In this document: positions 1-6,576 of the stretch, one piece after another
Numbering within the stretch: the first letter of the stretch is position 1
Layout: every line of letters starts with the position of its first letter
Source: CAZWQR01 sp964638595
GTDB taxonomy: Bacteria; Patescibacteriota; Minisyncoccia; Minisyncoccales; PEYH01
Reading direction: 5' to 3'
Length of the DNA stretch: 13,030 nt
Assembly: GCA_964638595.1 (NCBI GenBank)
Contig: CAZWYU010000003.1
Coordinates: 1 to 13,030 of the forward strand
Made by a program: the position numbers and the translations under genes
Notes under the pieces: generated by a model
What the model saw: the letters and a program-made list of their open reading frames with translations, nothing else
The model's database searches: none
Told to the model about the DNA's origin: nothing

Positions 1-10
1 AATCTGCTAT

Positions 11-44
11 GGCTCGCTAGTGATATTCATTAGCGAGTCTTTTT
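11..44 (+). terminator. Intrinsic terminator of a gene left of the window
   Basis: The arms 11-19 and 31-39 pair over nine bases with one G-T wobble; the core is CTCGCTA/TAGCGAG, with an 11-base loop. A T-rich tract (40-44, then ATTTT) follows on the + strand only; the minus-strand side has no T run. It therefore ends a rightward transcript entering from the left edge. The T tract overlaps the PEP synthase stop codon, so the two genes converge with no spare sequence between them. Confidence 0.75.
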
Positions 45-2424
45 ATTTTATCTTCGCGATTGTTTTTATCACAGCATCAGCTGATAGCGAAAGCGCATCT
101 ATCTTTTCTTTTGACAAGAATTCGGCAAATTCTGGGTAGGTGCTCGGGGCTTCTCCGCAGATACCAACATATTTATTTCTTTTTTTGCATTCCTTTATTA
201 CGTTTCTTAACATTTCTTTTACCGCCTCATTTCTTTCGTCTGCAATATGAGCTATTTCAGCATTGTCTCTATCCATGCCCATTGTTAATTGGGTTAAATC
301 ATTAGAACCAATGCTCATTCCGTCAAAAATTTTTAAAAATTCTTCAACCAATAAAATGTTTGAAGGAATTTCACACATAACATAAGTTTTTAATCCATCT
401 TTACCTTTTTCTAATCCAAATTTTTTCATTAAATTCAAGACCTTTTTCCCTTCTTCTGGTGTTCTGCAGAAAGGAATCATAACCGAAACATTATCTAAAC
501 CAAAAACCTTTCTTACCCTTTTAATAGCTTTGCATTCCATGCCAAAAGCAGGAGAAAATCTTTTATCATAATATCTAGAAGCTCCCCTCCAACCGAGCAT
601 TGGATTTTCTTCTTTTGGCTCAAAAAGTTCTCCTCCAATAAGCTGGGCATATTCATTAGTTTTGAAATCAGAAAAACGGACAATTGTTTCTTCTGGGTAA
701 AAGGCAGCGGCGATTTGGGCGATTCCTTCAGCTAATTCTTTAATAAAAAATTCTTTTTTGTCCTTATGCTCTATCGTAATTGTTTCAATTTTTCTTTTTA
801 AACTTTTATCTTTTAGCTTTTCAAAATTATACAAAGCCATTGGATGGCACTTTATTTTTTGAGCAATAATAAATTCTTCTCTAGCTAGACCAACTCCGCT
901 AACCGGCAAAAATGAATTTTTAAAAGCCATTTCCGGTGCTCCTATATTAATGCTTATTTTAGTTTTTGGCTTCTTAAATTTTTTGAAATTATATTCCTTT
1001 ATTTTATAAGGAATTTTACCTTTATAAATTTTACCGTTTAAACCCTGGGTGCAGTCAACGGTTACCATCTCTCCTGTTTTTAACTTTTTACTTCCTTCTC
1101 TTGTTCCCACTATACAAGGAATGCCAAGTTCTCGGCTTACAATGGCAGCATGAGCGGTTTTGCTGCCCTCATCTGTGATAATCGCCGAAGCTATTTTCAT
1201 TATTGGCACCCAGTCAGGGTCAGTCATTTTAGTAACCAAAACTTCTCCTTTCTTAAAATCTTTAATTTTTTTAACATTAGGGATAACCCTTACTTTTCCT
1301 TGGCCAATTTTGTCGCCAATGGCAATGCCATTTAAAAAAGGTTCTTTTTTGGTTTTAATTTCATATTCTTTATATATATTTTGTTTTTTAATGCTGTGGA
1401 TTGTTTCTGGTCTGGCTTGGACAATATAGAGTTTTCCATCTCTACCGTCTTTTGCCCATTCAATATCTTGAGGAGTTAATTTTTTATTTAATTTTGAATA
1501 ATAATCTTCTATCTCGCATCCCCATTTAGCCAAAGTTAAAACTTCATTATCTGTTAAAGAAAAACTTAATTGGTCTTTTTTATTAACCTTAACTTCTTTA
1601 AGTCCATCTTTTTTCCCATAGATGAATTTTTTATCTTTTCTTCCTAAATTTTTAACAATAATTGATTTATAACCTTCTTTTAACTTGGGCTTGAAGACAA
1701 AATATTCATCCGGAGTAATTTTTCCCTTAACTATCATTTCTCCTATCCCCCAAATAGAGTTAATCAAAACAACATTATTAAAACCAGTTTCCGTATCTAA
1801 TGTGAACATTACTCCAGAAGAACCAGTGCCAGAGCCAATCATTTTTTGAACTCCCACCGATAAAGCAATATCTAAATGTTTAAAACCTTTTTCCTCTCTA
1901 TAAGCGATTGCTCTGTCAGTAAAAAGAGAAGCAATACATTTTTTAACAGCCTTTAGAACATTTTCTTCTCCGCTGACATTCAAATAGGTTTCTTGCTGGC
2001 CGGCGAAAGAAGCTGAAGGAAGGTCTTCTGCTGTTGCTGAACTCCTTATGGCTACGCTTAAATTATTAGTCTTATAAATCTTACAGAGTTTTTTATAATT
2101 TTTTCTAATTTGCTTTTCCATTTTTATGGGAAACTCTGAATTTTTAATTAATTCTCTTGTAGCTTTTCCTGTTTTTTGAAGGCTATCAATACTTTCTGGA
2201 TTAAATTCCTTAAACAACCTCTTCATTTCTTTATCAAGGTTGTTTTCTTTTAAAAAATGGAAATAAGCTGATGCGGTAAGGGCAAAGCCGTTTGGAATAT
2301 TTATATCTTTAGAAGTAAAAACTCTAAACATTTCACCCAAAGAAGCATTTTTTCCGCCAACCAAAAGAACGTCTTTAATTCCTATTTTTTTAAACCAAAG
2401 AATGTGTTTTTTGTTTTTGAACAT
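43..2424 (-). CDS. ppsA: Phosphoenolpyruvate synthase (pyruvate, water dikinase)
   Basis: Converts pyruvate + ATP + water to PEP + AMP + phosphate in the cytoplasm, normally for gluconeogenesis. At 793 residues it matches the usual full length (about 790). The N-terminal ATP-grasp domain carries GGKNASLGEM near 23-32 and IRSSATAEDLPSASFAGQQE near 126-145. The swivelling phosphohistidine domain has TAHAAIVSRELGIPCIVGT with phospho-acceptor His425 (the family's GG before it is GS here). The C-terminal PEP-binding barrel has GSNDLTQLTMGMDRD from 706 and GICGEAPS with catalytic Cys756. Its start lies 4 bases after the acetyl-CoA synthetase alpha stop, with no Shine-Dalgarno, so it is the last gene of that operon and probably relies on coupled translation. 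Pyruvate kinase is not in the window; this enzyme may serve the PEP/pyruvate step in either direction, which is inference. Confidence 0.97.
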   Translation of the reverse strand: MFKNKKHILWFKKIGIKDVLLVGGKNASLGEMFRVFTSKDINIPNGFALTASAYFHFLKENNLDKEMKRLFKEFNPESIDSLQKTGKATRELIKNSEFPIKMEKQIRKNYKKLCKIYKTNNLSVAIRSSATAEDLPSASFAGQQETYLNVSGEENVLKAVKKCIASLFTDRAIAYREEKGFKHLDIALSVGVQKMIGSGTGSSGVMFTLDTETGFNNVVLINSIWGIGEMIVKGKITPDEYFVFKPKLKEGYKSIIVKNLGRKDKKFIYGKKDGLKEVKVNKKDQLSFSLTDNEVLTLAKWGCEIEDYYSKLNKKLTPQDIEWAKDGRDGKLYIVQARPETIHSIKKQNIYKEYEIKTKKEPFLNGIAIGDKIGQGKVRVIPNVKKIKDFKKGEVLVTKMTDPDWVPIMKIASAIITDEGSKTAHAAIVSRELGIPCIVGTREGSKKLKTGEMVTVDCTQGLNGKIYKGKIPYKIKEYNFKKFKKPKTKISINIGAPEMAFKNSFLPVSGVGLAREEFIIAQKIKCHPMALYNFEKLKDKSLKRKIETITIEHKDKKEFFIKELAEGIAQIAAAFYPEETIVRFSDFKTNEYAQLIGGELFEPKEENPMLGWRGASRYYDKRFSPAFGMECKAIKRVRKVFGLDNVSVMIPFCRTPEEGKKVLNLMKKFGLEKGKDGLKTYVMCEIPSNILLVEEFLKIFDGMSIGSNDLTQLTMGMDRDNAEIAHIADERNEAVKEMLRNVIKECKKRNKYVGICGEAPSTYPEFAEFLSKEKIDALSLSADAVIKTIAKIK

Positions 2425-2428
2425 AAAA

Positions 2429-3784
2429 TTAAGAAGTTAATGATTTAATTGCTTTTACTGCTTTTAAGGGGTCGTTGTAATTTGGTATTTTATTTTTTTC
2501 TAAAACATCAGCACCTTTTTTTGTAAGGCTTCCTCCAATAAAGGCGCAGACAATTGGTTTTTCAGGATATTTTTTTCTAGCCTCTATTATAACTTTAGCA
2601 TTTTTTTCTCCTTCAGTCATAATTTGCATTGTTTGTATAATTATTAAGCCAAAAACATTTTTTTGTTTTAAAACATTTTCAATAGCAATTTTATATCTAT
2701 TAGCTAAAGCATCTCCCACAATATCTATGGGGTTTCCTTTAGACCAATTACATTGAAGATTTTTATTCAAAATATTTTTTGTTTTTTGGCTTAATGGAGT
2801 TAGGTTAATTTTTAATTGGTTACAATAATCAGCAGTCAAGATACCTGCTCCACCGCCATTGGTAATAACAGCAATATTATTTTTGCATTTTGGCTGCCAG
2901 GCCAAAGCCTTGGAATTATCAAGGAGTTCTTCAATAGTGTTAACTTCAATTAAGCCAGCTTGTTTAAAAGCAGCAGAATAAATTTCTGATTTTCCCGCTA
3001 AGGCGCCGGTATGAGAAGAAACAGCCTTTTTCCCTATTTCAGTTTTTCCACCTTTTAGAACCACTATTGGTTTTTTGATTTTTTTAGTTATTTCAAAAAA
3101 TTCTCTACCGTTTTGTAACCCTTCTAAATAGAGCGCAATAACTTTTGTTTTTGGGTCATTATCAGCCCATTTTAGAAAATCGGTAAGTTTTAAACCAGCT
3201 TCATTGCCATAAGAAATAACGGCAGAAAAACCATAATTTTTTGTTGAAGAAAAATCTATTATGGAATCTAAAAGAGCGCCAGATTGAGAGATGAGGGCAA
3301 TGTTTCCTTCTTTAGGAGCAAGAGGCGCGAATGAAGCATTAAGTTTGGTAGAGGGTCTCAAAACACCCAGACAGTTAGGGCCAATTAAATCAATATTTGC
3401 CAGCTTAGTCAAAGCTTGAATTTGAATTTGCATTTTTTTATCCCCTATTTCAGCAAAACCAGAAGAGATAATAATAATTGCTTTTACTTGTTTTTTAATA
3501 CAATCTTTAACAATCTGTGGCACTATTTTAGCTGGTACAGCAATTATTGCCAAGTCAATGTCTTTTTCAATATCTGTTATATTTTTATAGCTTTTTTTAG
3601 AAAGAATTTTTTCTTTATTTGGATTTACAAAAAAAATTTTTCTTCCTTGGCCTCTTAAGCTTTTTTTAGAAATTTGAGAAGATAAACCTTGTAAAAGGTT
3701 TTGAGCTATGCCTCTGCCAACAGAATTTTTTCTTTCTGTTGCCCCAATTAGAGCTACTGATTTAGGATTAAAAATATGATTCAT
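2429..3784 (-). CDS. acdA: ADP-forming acetyl-CoA synthetase, alpha subunit
   Basis: CoA-binding and phosphohistidine subunit of the ADP-forming acetate/acyl-CoA ligase, which turns acetyl-CoA + ADP + phosphate into acetate + CoA + ATP: a one-enzyme ATP-conserving last step of fermentation best known from archaea. The 451 residues fit the family's separate alpha subunit. Visible in order are the Rossmann CoA-binding domain (VALIGATERKNSVG near 10-23), IGPNCLGVLRP near 134-144, a succinyl-CoA-ligase-like domain with LISQSGALLDS near 164-174, and SSHTGALAG with His258 as the phosphorylated residue. The start overlaps the beta-subunit stop by 4 bases (ATGA), and a weak AAAGG lies upstream. Substrate range (acetate versus branched or aryl acids) cannot be read from the sequence. 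Confidence 0.93.
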   Translation of the reverse strand: MNHIFNPKSVALIGATERKNSVGRGIAQNLLQGLSSQISKKSLRGQGRKIFFVNPNKEKILSKKSYKNITDIEKDIDLAIIAVPAKIVPQIVKDCIKKQVKAIIIISSGFAEIGDKKMQIQIQALTKLANIDLIGPNCLGVLRPSTKLNASFAPLAPKEGNIALISQSGALLDSIIDFSSTKNYGFSAVISYGNEAGLKLTDFLKWADNDPKTKVIALYLEGLQNGREFFEITKKIKKPIVVLKGGKTEIGKKAVSSHTGALAGKSEIYSAAFKQAGLIEVNTIEELLDNSKALAWQPKCKNNIAVITNGGGAGILTADYCNQLKINLTPLSQKTKNILNKNLQCNWSKGNPIDIVGDALANRYKIAIENVLKQKNVFGLIIIQTMQIMTEGEKNAKVIIEARKKYPEKPIVCAFIGGSLTKKGADVLEKNKIPNYNDPLKAVKAIKSLTS

Positions 3785-4380
3785 AGTAATACCTTTGCAT
3801 CTACTACTTTTGTTTCTTTTTGATTAACAATAACTGGATTTAAATCTATTTCTTTAACTTTTTCATTTGTAATCAAATTAGAAAGATTAACAAGTATTTT
3901 TTCTAAGTCTTCTGTTTTAACTCCTTTTTTGCCTCTTACCCCTTTTAAAATAGGATAACCTTTGATTTCTTTGAGCATTTCTTGTGCCTGTTTTTTATTG
4001 ATTGGCGCTAATCTAAAGGAGACATCTTTTATTATTTCTACAAATATTCCGCCCATACCAAAAAGTAGAATAGGCCCAAAAGTTAAATCAAGCTTTGCCC
4101 CTATAATAACATTTTGTCCTTCTGTCATTTCTTGAACAATTATGTTCTTAGATATTTTTGAAAGTCTTTTATATTCTTTAATTAATTCCTCTTTATTATT
4201 GATATTTAAGCTTACTCCTTTGACTTCTGTTTTGTGGAGCTTGTCAGTAATTTTTAAAACTAAAGGATATTGAAAAGAAGAACTTAAAATTTCTTTTTTA
4301 TTTCTCACTATCTTAGATTTAACATACGGAATATTGTATTTTTCTAAGAGTTTTTGAGTTTTTGGAAAATCTAAAAGCAT
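3781..4380 (-). CDS. acdB: ADP-forming acetyl-CoA synthetase, beta subunit (ATP-grasp)
   Basis: Nucleotide-binding subunit that pairs with the alpha subunit directly downstream; it transfers phosphate between the alpha-subunit histidine and ADP. Visible ATP-grasp features are LHKTEVKGV with His49, VQEMTEGQNVIIG at 82-94, FGPILLFGMGGIFVE at 101-115, FRLAP at 122-126 and a metal/nucleotide-site DLNPV at 179-183. At 199 residues it is some 30 shorter than typical archaeal beta subunits. What is missing is N-terminal extension; the conserved core is complete. The start is supported by a TATAAT box whose 3' end lies 8 bases before the ATG, leaving no room for a longer reading frame on a transcript from that promoter. 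It is the first gene of the beta-alpha-ppsA operon. Confidence 0.92.
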   Translation of the reverse strand: MLLDFPKTQKLLEKYNIPYVKSKIVRNKKEILSSSFQYPLVLKITDKLHKTEVKGVSLNINNKEELIKEYKRLSKISKNIIVQEMTEGQNVIIGAKLDLTFGPILLFGMGGIFVEIIKDVSFRLAPINKKQAQEMLKEIKGYPILKGVRGKKGVKTEDLEKILVNLSNLITNEKVKEIDLNPVIVNQKETKVVDAKVLL

Positions 4381-4388
4381 ATTTATTT

Positions 4389-4394
4389 ATTATA
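4389..4394 (-). promoter_or_regulatory. -10 box for the acdB-acdA-ppsA operon, probably leaderless
   Basis: On the minus strand a perfect TATAAT ends 8 bases before the acdB ATG at 4380. Transcription normally starts about 7 bases after the box, so the mRNA would begin at or within about two bases of the start codon. No clear -35 is present at the usual distance (TTTCTT at best), and there is no Shine-Dalgarno. Confidence 0.6.
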
Positions 4395-4452
4395 ACCCAA
4401 CGTTTAAAAAAAAGAAAATGAAATTATTGTTAATTATTTTTTAACATAAGTT

Positions 4453-4468
4453 CCGCTCTAAAATGCGG
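4453..4468. promoter_or_regulatory. GC-rich inverted repeat, candidate operator
   Basis: CCGC-N8-GCGG forms a 4+4 inverted repeat that stands out in very AT-rich intergenic DNA. It ends 3 bases before the -35 box of the rightward promoter and lies about 60 bases upstream of the leftward acdB -10 box. It could be a binding site for one of the two small DNA-binding proteins encoded just downstream. The arms are short, so chance is possible. Confidence 0.3.
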
Positions 4469-4471
4469 GTA

Positions 4472-4499
4472 TTGACAAAAATATAGATTAATTTATGAT
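4472..4499 (+). promoter_or_regulatory. Strong sigma-70-type promoter for the regulator pair
   Basis: A perfect TTGACA (4472-4477), a 16-base spacer and TATGAT (4494-4499, 5/6 to consensus). The expected start near 4506 gives a leader of about 33 bases containing the Shine-Dalgarno of the TTG-initiated gene. Confidence 0.8.
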
Positions 4500-4526
4500 A
4501 AAAAACAGCACACAAATAATATTTAT

Positions 4527-4532
4527 AGGAGG
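4527..4532 (+). promoter_or_regulatory. Consensus Shine-Dalgarno that fixes a TTG start
   Basis: AGGAGG lies 6 bases before a TTG codon at 4539. No ATG or GTG sits at a suitable distance, so this site decides the start of the winged-helix gene. It is the best ribosome binding site in the window; most other genes here have none. Confidence 0.85.
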
Positions 4533-4538
4533 TTCAAA

Positions 4539-4874
4539 TTGAAAGTGACAGATTTGTCGAAATTGGAACAACGGCTTTTGCCACTCATTCTTTTTGCTTT
4601 AGCAAATAACAATCGAAGAAAGATATTTGAATTCCTCATCTTTTCAGGTGAGAAAAAAACTCTTTCAGGGATAGCTGAATCAACAAGAATTTCTAAAAGA
4701 CTAGTGGAAAATCATCTTCAGCAACTTCAGATTGCCGGACTGATTGAACGATTTGGTTATTTTGGAGGTCCTCCTCCTAGTCCTTCCTATTTTTCTGCGA
4801 GTTCTTATGGGAAAAGGGTCTATGAAGGAATCCTAAAAGCGATTGAAAGATCTCCTTATAAGAAATCTAAATGA
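4539..4874 (+). CDS. Winged-helix transcriptional regulator
   Basis: Small (111 residues) cytoplasmic DNA-binding protein of the general ArsR/MarR-like winged-helix type; the exact family is not recognised. Residues about 23-75 form the domain: a helix with NNNRRKIFEFL, a helix-turn-helix with LSGIAESTRISKRLVENHLQQLQIAGLIERFG, and a wing containing GGPPPSPSYFS followed by SSYGKRVYEGI. No metal-binding cysteines are visible, so metal sensing is unlikely. It starts with TTG behind AGGAGG and has its own promoter. A ribbon-helix-helix gene follows 17 bases after its stop. It is transcribed divergently from the acetyl-CoA synthetase operon, so it may regulate itself or that operon (inference). 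By eye its base composition and use of CGA/CGG/CGT codons are richer in GC than the flanking genes. Confidence 0.82.
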   Translation: MKVTDLSKLEQRLLPLILFALANNNRRKIFEFLIFSGEKKTLSGIAESTRISKRLVENHLQQLQIAGLIERFGYFGGPPPSPSYFSASSYGKRVYEGILKAIERSPYKKSK

Positions 4875-4891
4875 AAAAGAGGTGAATAGAA

Positions 4892-5095
4892 ATGACAGAG
4901 CCAATCAAACCTTGGATAAGAAGGAAAATAACAGTCTACCTGGCTAATTATAATGTTCGTTTCCTCGACGACTTATCCGCAAAAACGGGTATTCCTCAAT
5001 CAAGAATTATAGATCAGGCGTTAGATAATTTTTTTAAGAATCATGTGGATACAAAAATAATTGAAGAAATGGCTAAGCTCACCAAACGAGATTAA
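4892..5095 (+). CDS. Ribbon-helix-helix DNA-binding protein (CopG/Arc-like)
   Basis: A 67-residue protein with the ribbon-helix-helix pattern: a basic start, the strand RRKITVYL near 10-17, helix A with VRFLDDLSAKTG and helix B with PQSRIIDQALDNFFKNH. Such proteins dimerise through the strand and bind operators. It is cotranscribed with the winged-helix gene, has a good Shine-Dalgarno (GAGGTG, 7 bases before the ATG) and is followed by a terminator 30 bases after the stop. It could be mistaken for an antitoxin, but no toxin-like gene adjoins it; the partner is another DNA-binding protein. The function of the pair is unknown. Confidence 0.8.
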   Translation: MTEPIKPWIRRKITVYLANYNVRFLDDLSAKTGIPQSRIIDQALDNFFKNHVDTKIIEEMAKLTKRD

Positions 5096-5124
5096 AACCC
5101 TTAATGATATAGAGAGATAAACAC

Positions 5125-5152
5125 GCACCCCTGTTAAATGGGGTGTTTTTTT
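5125..5152 (+). terminator. Intrinsic terminator of the two-regulator operon
   Basis: The arms CACCCC (5126-5131) and GGGGTG (5140-5145) are perfect, extended by a G-T pair at 5125/5146, with an 8-base loop and seven T residues (5146-5152) on the + strand. It closes the rightward unit. Confidence 0.9.
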
Positions 5153-5197
5153 ATATAAAAAGAGCCAAACTTTTTTTACCGAGTTTTTGTATTCCCC

Positions 5198-5223
5198 TTT
5201 GTGTCCCCCAGAGGGAACACAAA
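5198..5223. other. Unexplained imperfect hairpin in the intergenic region
   Basis: TTTGTGT (5198-5204) pairs with ACACAAA (5217-5223) and CCC with GGG inside it, with one bulged A and a 5-base loop. Neither strand has a T tract after it, so it is not an ordinary terminator. It lies between the rightward terminator and the GAPDH terminator in the 229-base gap (5096-5324), which otherwise shows no gene. Confidence 0.45.
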
Positions 5224-5226
5224 TGA

Positions 5227-5263
5227 AAAAACAAAATTCCTTTTTAATAAGGATTTTGTTTTT
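5227..5263 (-). terminator. Bidirectional terminator downstream of GAPDH
   Basis: The arms 5227-5240 and 5251-5263 pair almost fully (AAAAACAAAAT-CC with GG-ATTTTGTTTTT, one bulged T). Read on the minus strand, the hairpin ends in a T tract (complement of 5226-5231), about 60 bases after the gap stop. Read on the + strand it is also followed by T-rich sequence, so it may back up the terminator at 5125. The stem is mostly A-T. Confidence 0.65.
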
Positions 5264-5324
5264 ATTTTTATTAGTTGTTTATTTTTTGAATTGAATATGT
5301 GATATTCCAAAATCATTACAGTAT

Positions 5325-6347
5325 CTATTTTAGTTTTTTCCCAATAAATTCGGCAAATTCTGCTAATCTGCCGGCATAAGCCCATTCATTATCATACCAA
5401 GAAAGGATTTTTATAAGCTTTCCGTTTGCTCTGGTTGATAAGGCGTCTACTATTGAAGAAAAACTGTTTTCTTTGTAATCAGAAGAAACTAAAGGAGCAT
5501 CTTCAATTCCTAAAATGCCTTTGTAATTTTCTTTTTGAGATTCTTTTTTAAAGGTGTAATTAATTTGTTCAGCAGTAGTTTCTTGTTTTAAAAGACAGAC
5601 AAGGTCGATAAGAGAGACTACGGCTGTTGGCACCCTAATAGCCATTCCGTCCAACTTGCCTTTTGTTTCCGGAATAACTTTTCCGATTGCTTTAGCGGCG
5701 CCAGTAGTTGTTGGAATAATATTTTTTGCTGCTGTTCTGGCTCTTCTTAAGTCCTTGTGAGCTAAATCAAGAATACTTTGGTCATTAGTATAGCTATGAA
5801 TAGTAGTCATAAAACCTTTTTCTATGCCGAAATTATCATTAAGAACCTTAACTACTGGAGCCAAACAATTTGTAGTGCACGAACCCATATCAAATATATC
5901 ATGATTCTTAATATCTAGCGTGCCTTCATTAACCCCTAAAACAAAACTTGGAATATTGTCATCTTTAGCCGGAGCAGAAATTATCACTTTTTTGGCTCCG
6001 GCTTTTAAGTGTTTTTCAGAACCTTCTCTGTCTCTAAAAACCCCTGTACATTCTAAAACAATGTCCACCTTTAAATCTTTCCAAGGCAAATTAGTGGGCT
6101 CTCTCTCCTGAAGCATAACAATGCCGTCTTCTTTAGTTGAACCGTTGATATAGAGATTATTGTCTTGGAGTTTAGGATTTTTTTCATAAAAGCCATAAGA
6201 AGTGTCATATTTTAAAAGATGCATTAAAATTTCTGGAGAAGCCAAATCGTTTATAGCAACCAGTTTAATTTCAGGATGGTCTTTAAAAATATGACGCAGA
6301 GCCAAGCGCCCAATACGGCCAAAACCATTTATGGCAATGTTAATCAT
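5325..6347 (-). CDS. gap: Glyceraldehyde-3-phosphate dehydrogenase
   Basis: Glycolytic and gluconeogenic enzyme that oxidises glyceraldehyde 3-phosphate with NAD+ and phosphate to 1,3-bisphosphoglycerate. The length of 340 residues is normal. The N-terminal Rossmann motif is INGFGRIGRLALR (6-18), and the acidic residue in AINDLAS (31-37) fits NAD specificity. SCTTNCLAP holds catalytic Cys157, with His184 in TIHSYTNDQ. The phosphate-site loop is TTTGAAKAIGKVIP (213-226), and SWYDNEWAYAGRLAEF near the C-terminus is a family hallmark. The start overlaps the glutaredoxin stop by 4 bases, making it the last gene of a dsbA-like/grx/gap operon. The pairing with thiol-redox genes is unusual; since the enzyme has an oxidation-sensitive active-site cysteine, a functional link is possible but unproven. 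Confidence 0.97.
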   Translation of the reverse strand: MINIAINGFGRIGRLALRHIFKDHPEIKLVAINDLASPEILMHLLKYDTSYGFYEKNPKLQDNNLYINGSTKEDGIVMLQEREPTNLPWKDLKVDIVLECTGVFRDREGSEKHLKAGAKKVIISAPAKDDNIPSFVLGVNEGTLDIKNHDIFDMGSCTTNCLAPVVKVLNDNFGIEKGFMTTIHSYTNDQSILDLAHKDLRRARTAAKNIIPTTTGAAKAIGKVIPETKGKLDGMAIRVPTAVVSLIDLVCLLKQETTAEQINYTFKKESQKENYKGILGIEDAPLVSSDYKENSFSSIVDALSTRANGKLIKILSWYDNEWAYAGRLAEFAEFIGKKLK

Positions 6348-6574
6348 AATAATTCCTTAATTTTTTCTTTATCAAAGCCAACCACAAACTGACCGTCAAT
6401 TTCTGTAACCGGTACAGCTAACTTGCCAGTCTTTTCAAGAATGTATTGTTGGTCCTCTTTGCTTTGAGACAAATCTATACTTTCAAATTCTATTCCTTCA
6501 TTCTTGAGGAACTCTTTTAGAATTTCACAATATGGGCAGGTTGGAGTAGAATAAACTTTTATTTTTTTTGCCAT
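6344..6574 (-). CDS. Glutaredoxin-like protein (YruB/NrdH type)
   Basis: A 76-residue thioredoxin-fold thiol-disulfide carrier of the cytoplasm. It has the dithiol motif TCPYC (Cys13 and Cys16), the conserved cis-proline loop LAVPVTEIDG (52-61), and VGFDKEKIKELL at the C-terminus, typical of the YruB-like glutaredoxins. These usually take electrons from thioredoxin reductase or an unknown reductant rather than glutathione; which applies here cannot be told. It begins 2 bases after the DsbA-like gene stop and overlaps gap by 4 bases, so all three should be one transcript. A thioredoxin reductase gene lies about 4.5 kb upstream; no separate thioredoxin gene is in the window, so this protein may be its partner (inference). 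Confidence 0.9.
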   Translation of the reverse strand: MAKKIKVYSTPTCPYCEILKEFLKNEGIEFESIDLSQSKEDQQYILEKTGKLAVPVTEIDGQFVVGFDKEKIKELL

Positions 6575-6576
6575 AA

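Noticed and set aside
1150..1429. Overlapping plus-strand open frames opposite ppsA
   Set aside because: They lie antisense to the conserved phosphohistidine domain and have no independent support.
4892..5095. Ribbon-helix-helix protein as an antitoxin
   Set aside because: Its partner is a winged-helix regulator, not a toxin-like protein, and the operon ends with a terminator right after it.
5208..5221. 14-base identity with 10968-10981 (enolase start region)
   Set aside because: One 14-base match is expected by chance at about this frequency in 13 kb searched on both strands, and the flanks do not match.
5176..5385. Minus-strand 69-codon open frame across the GAPDH end and the intergenic hairpins
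   Set aside because: It overlaps the conserved GAPDH C-terminus in another frame, runs through the terminator stems and shows no domain-like composition.
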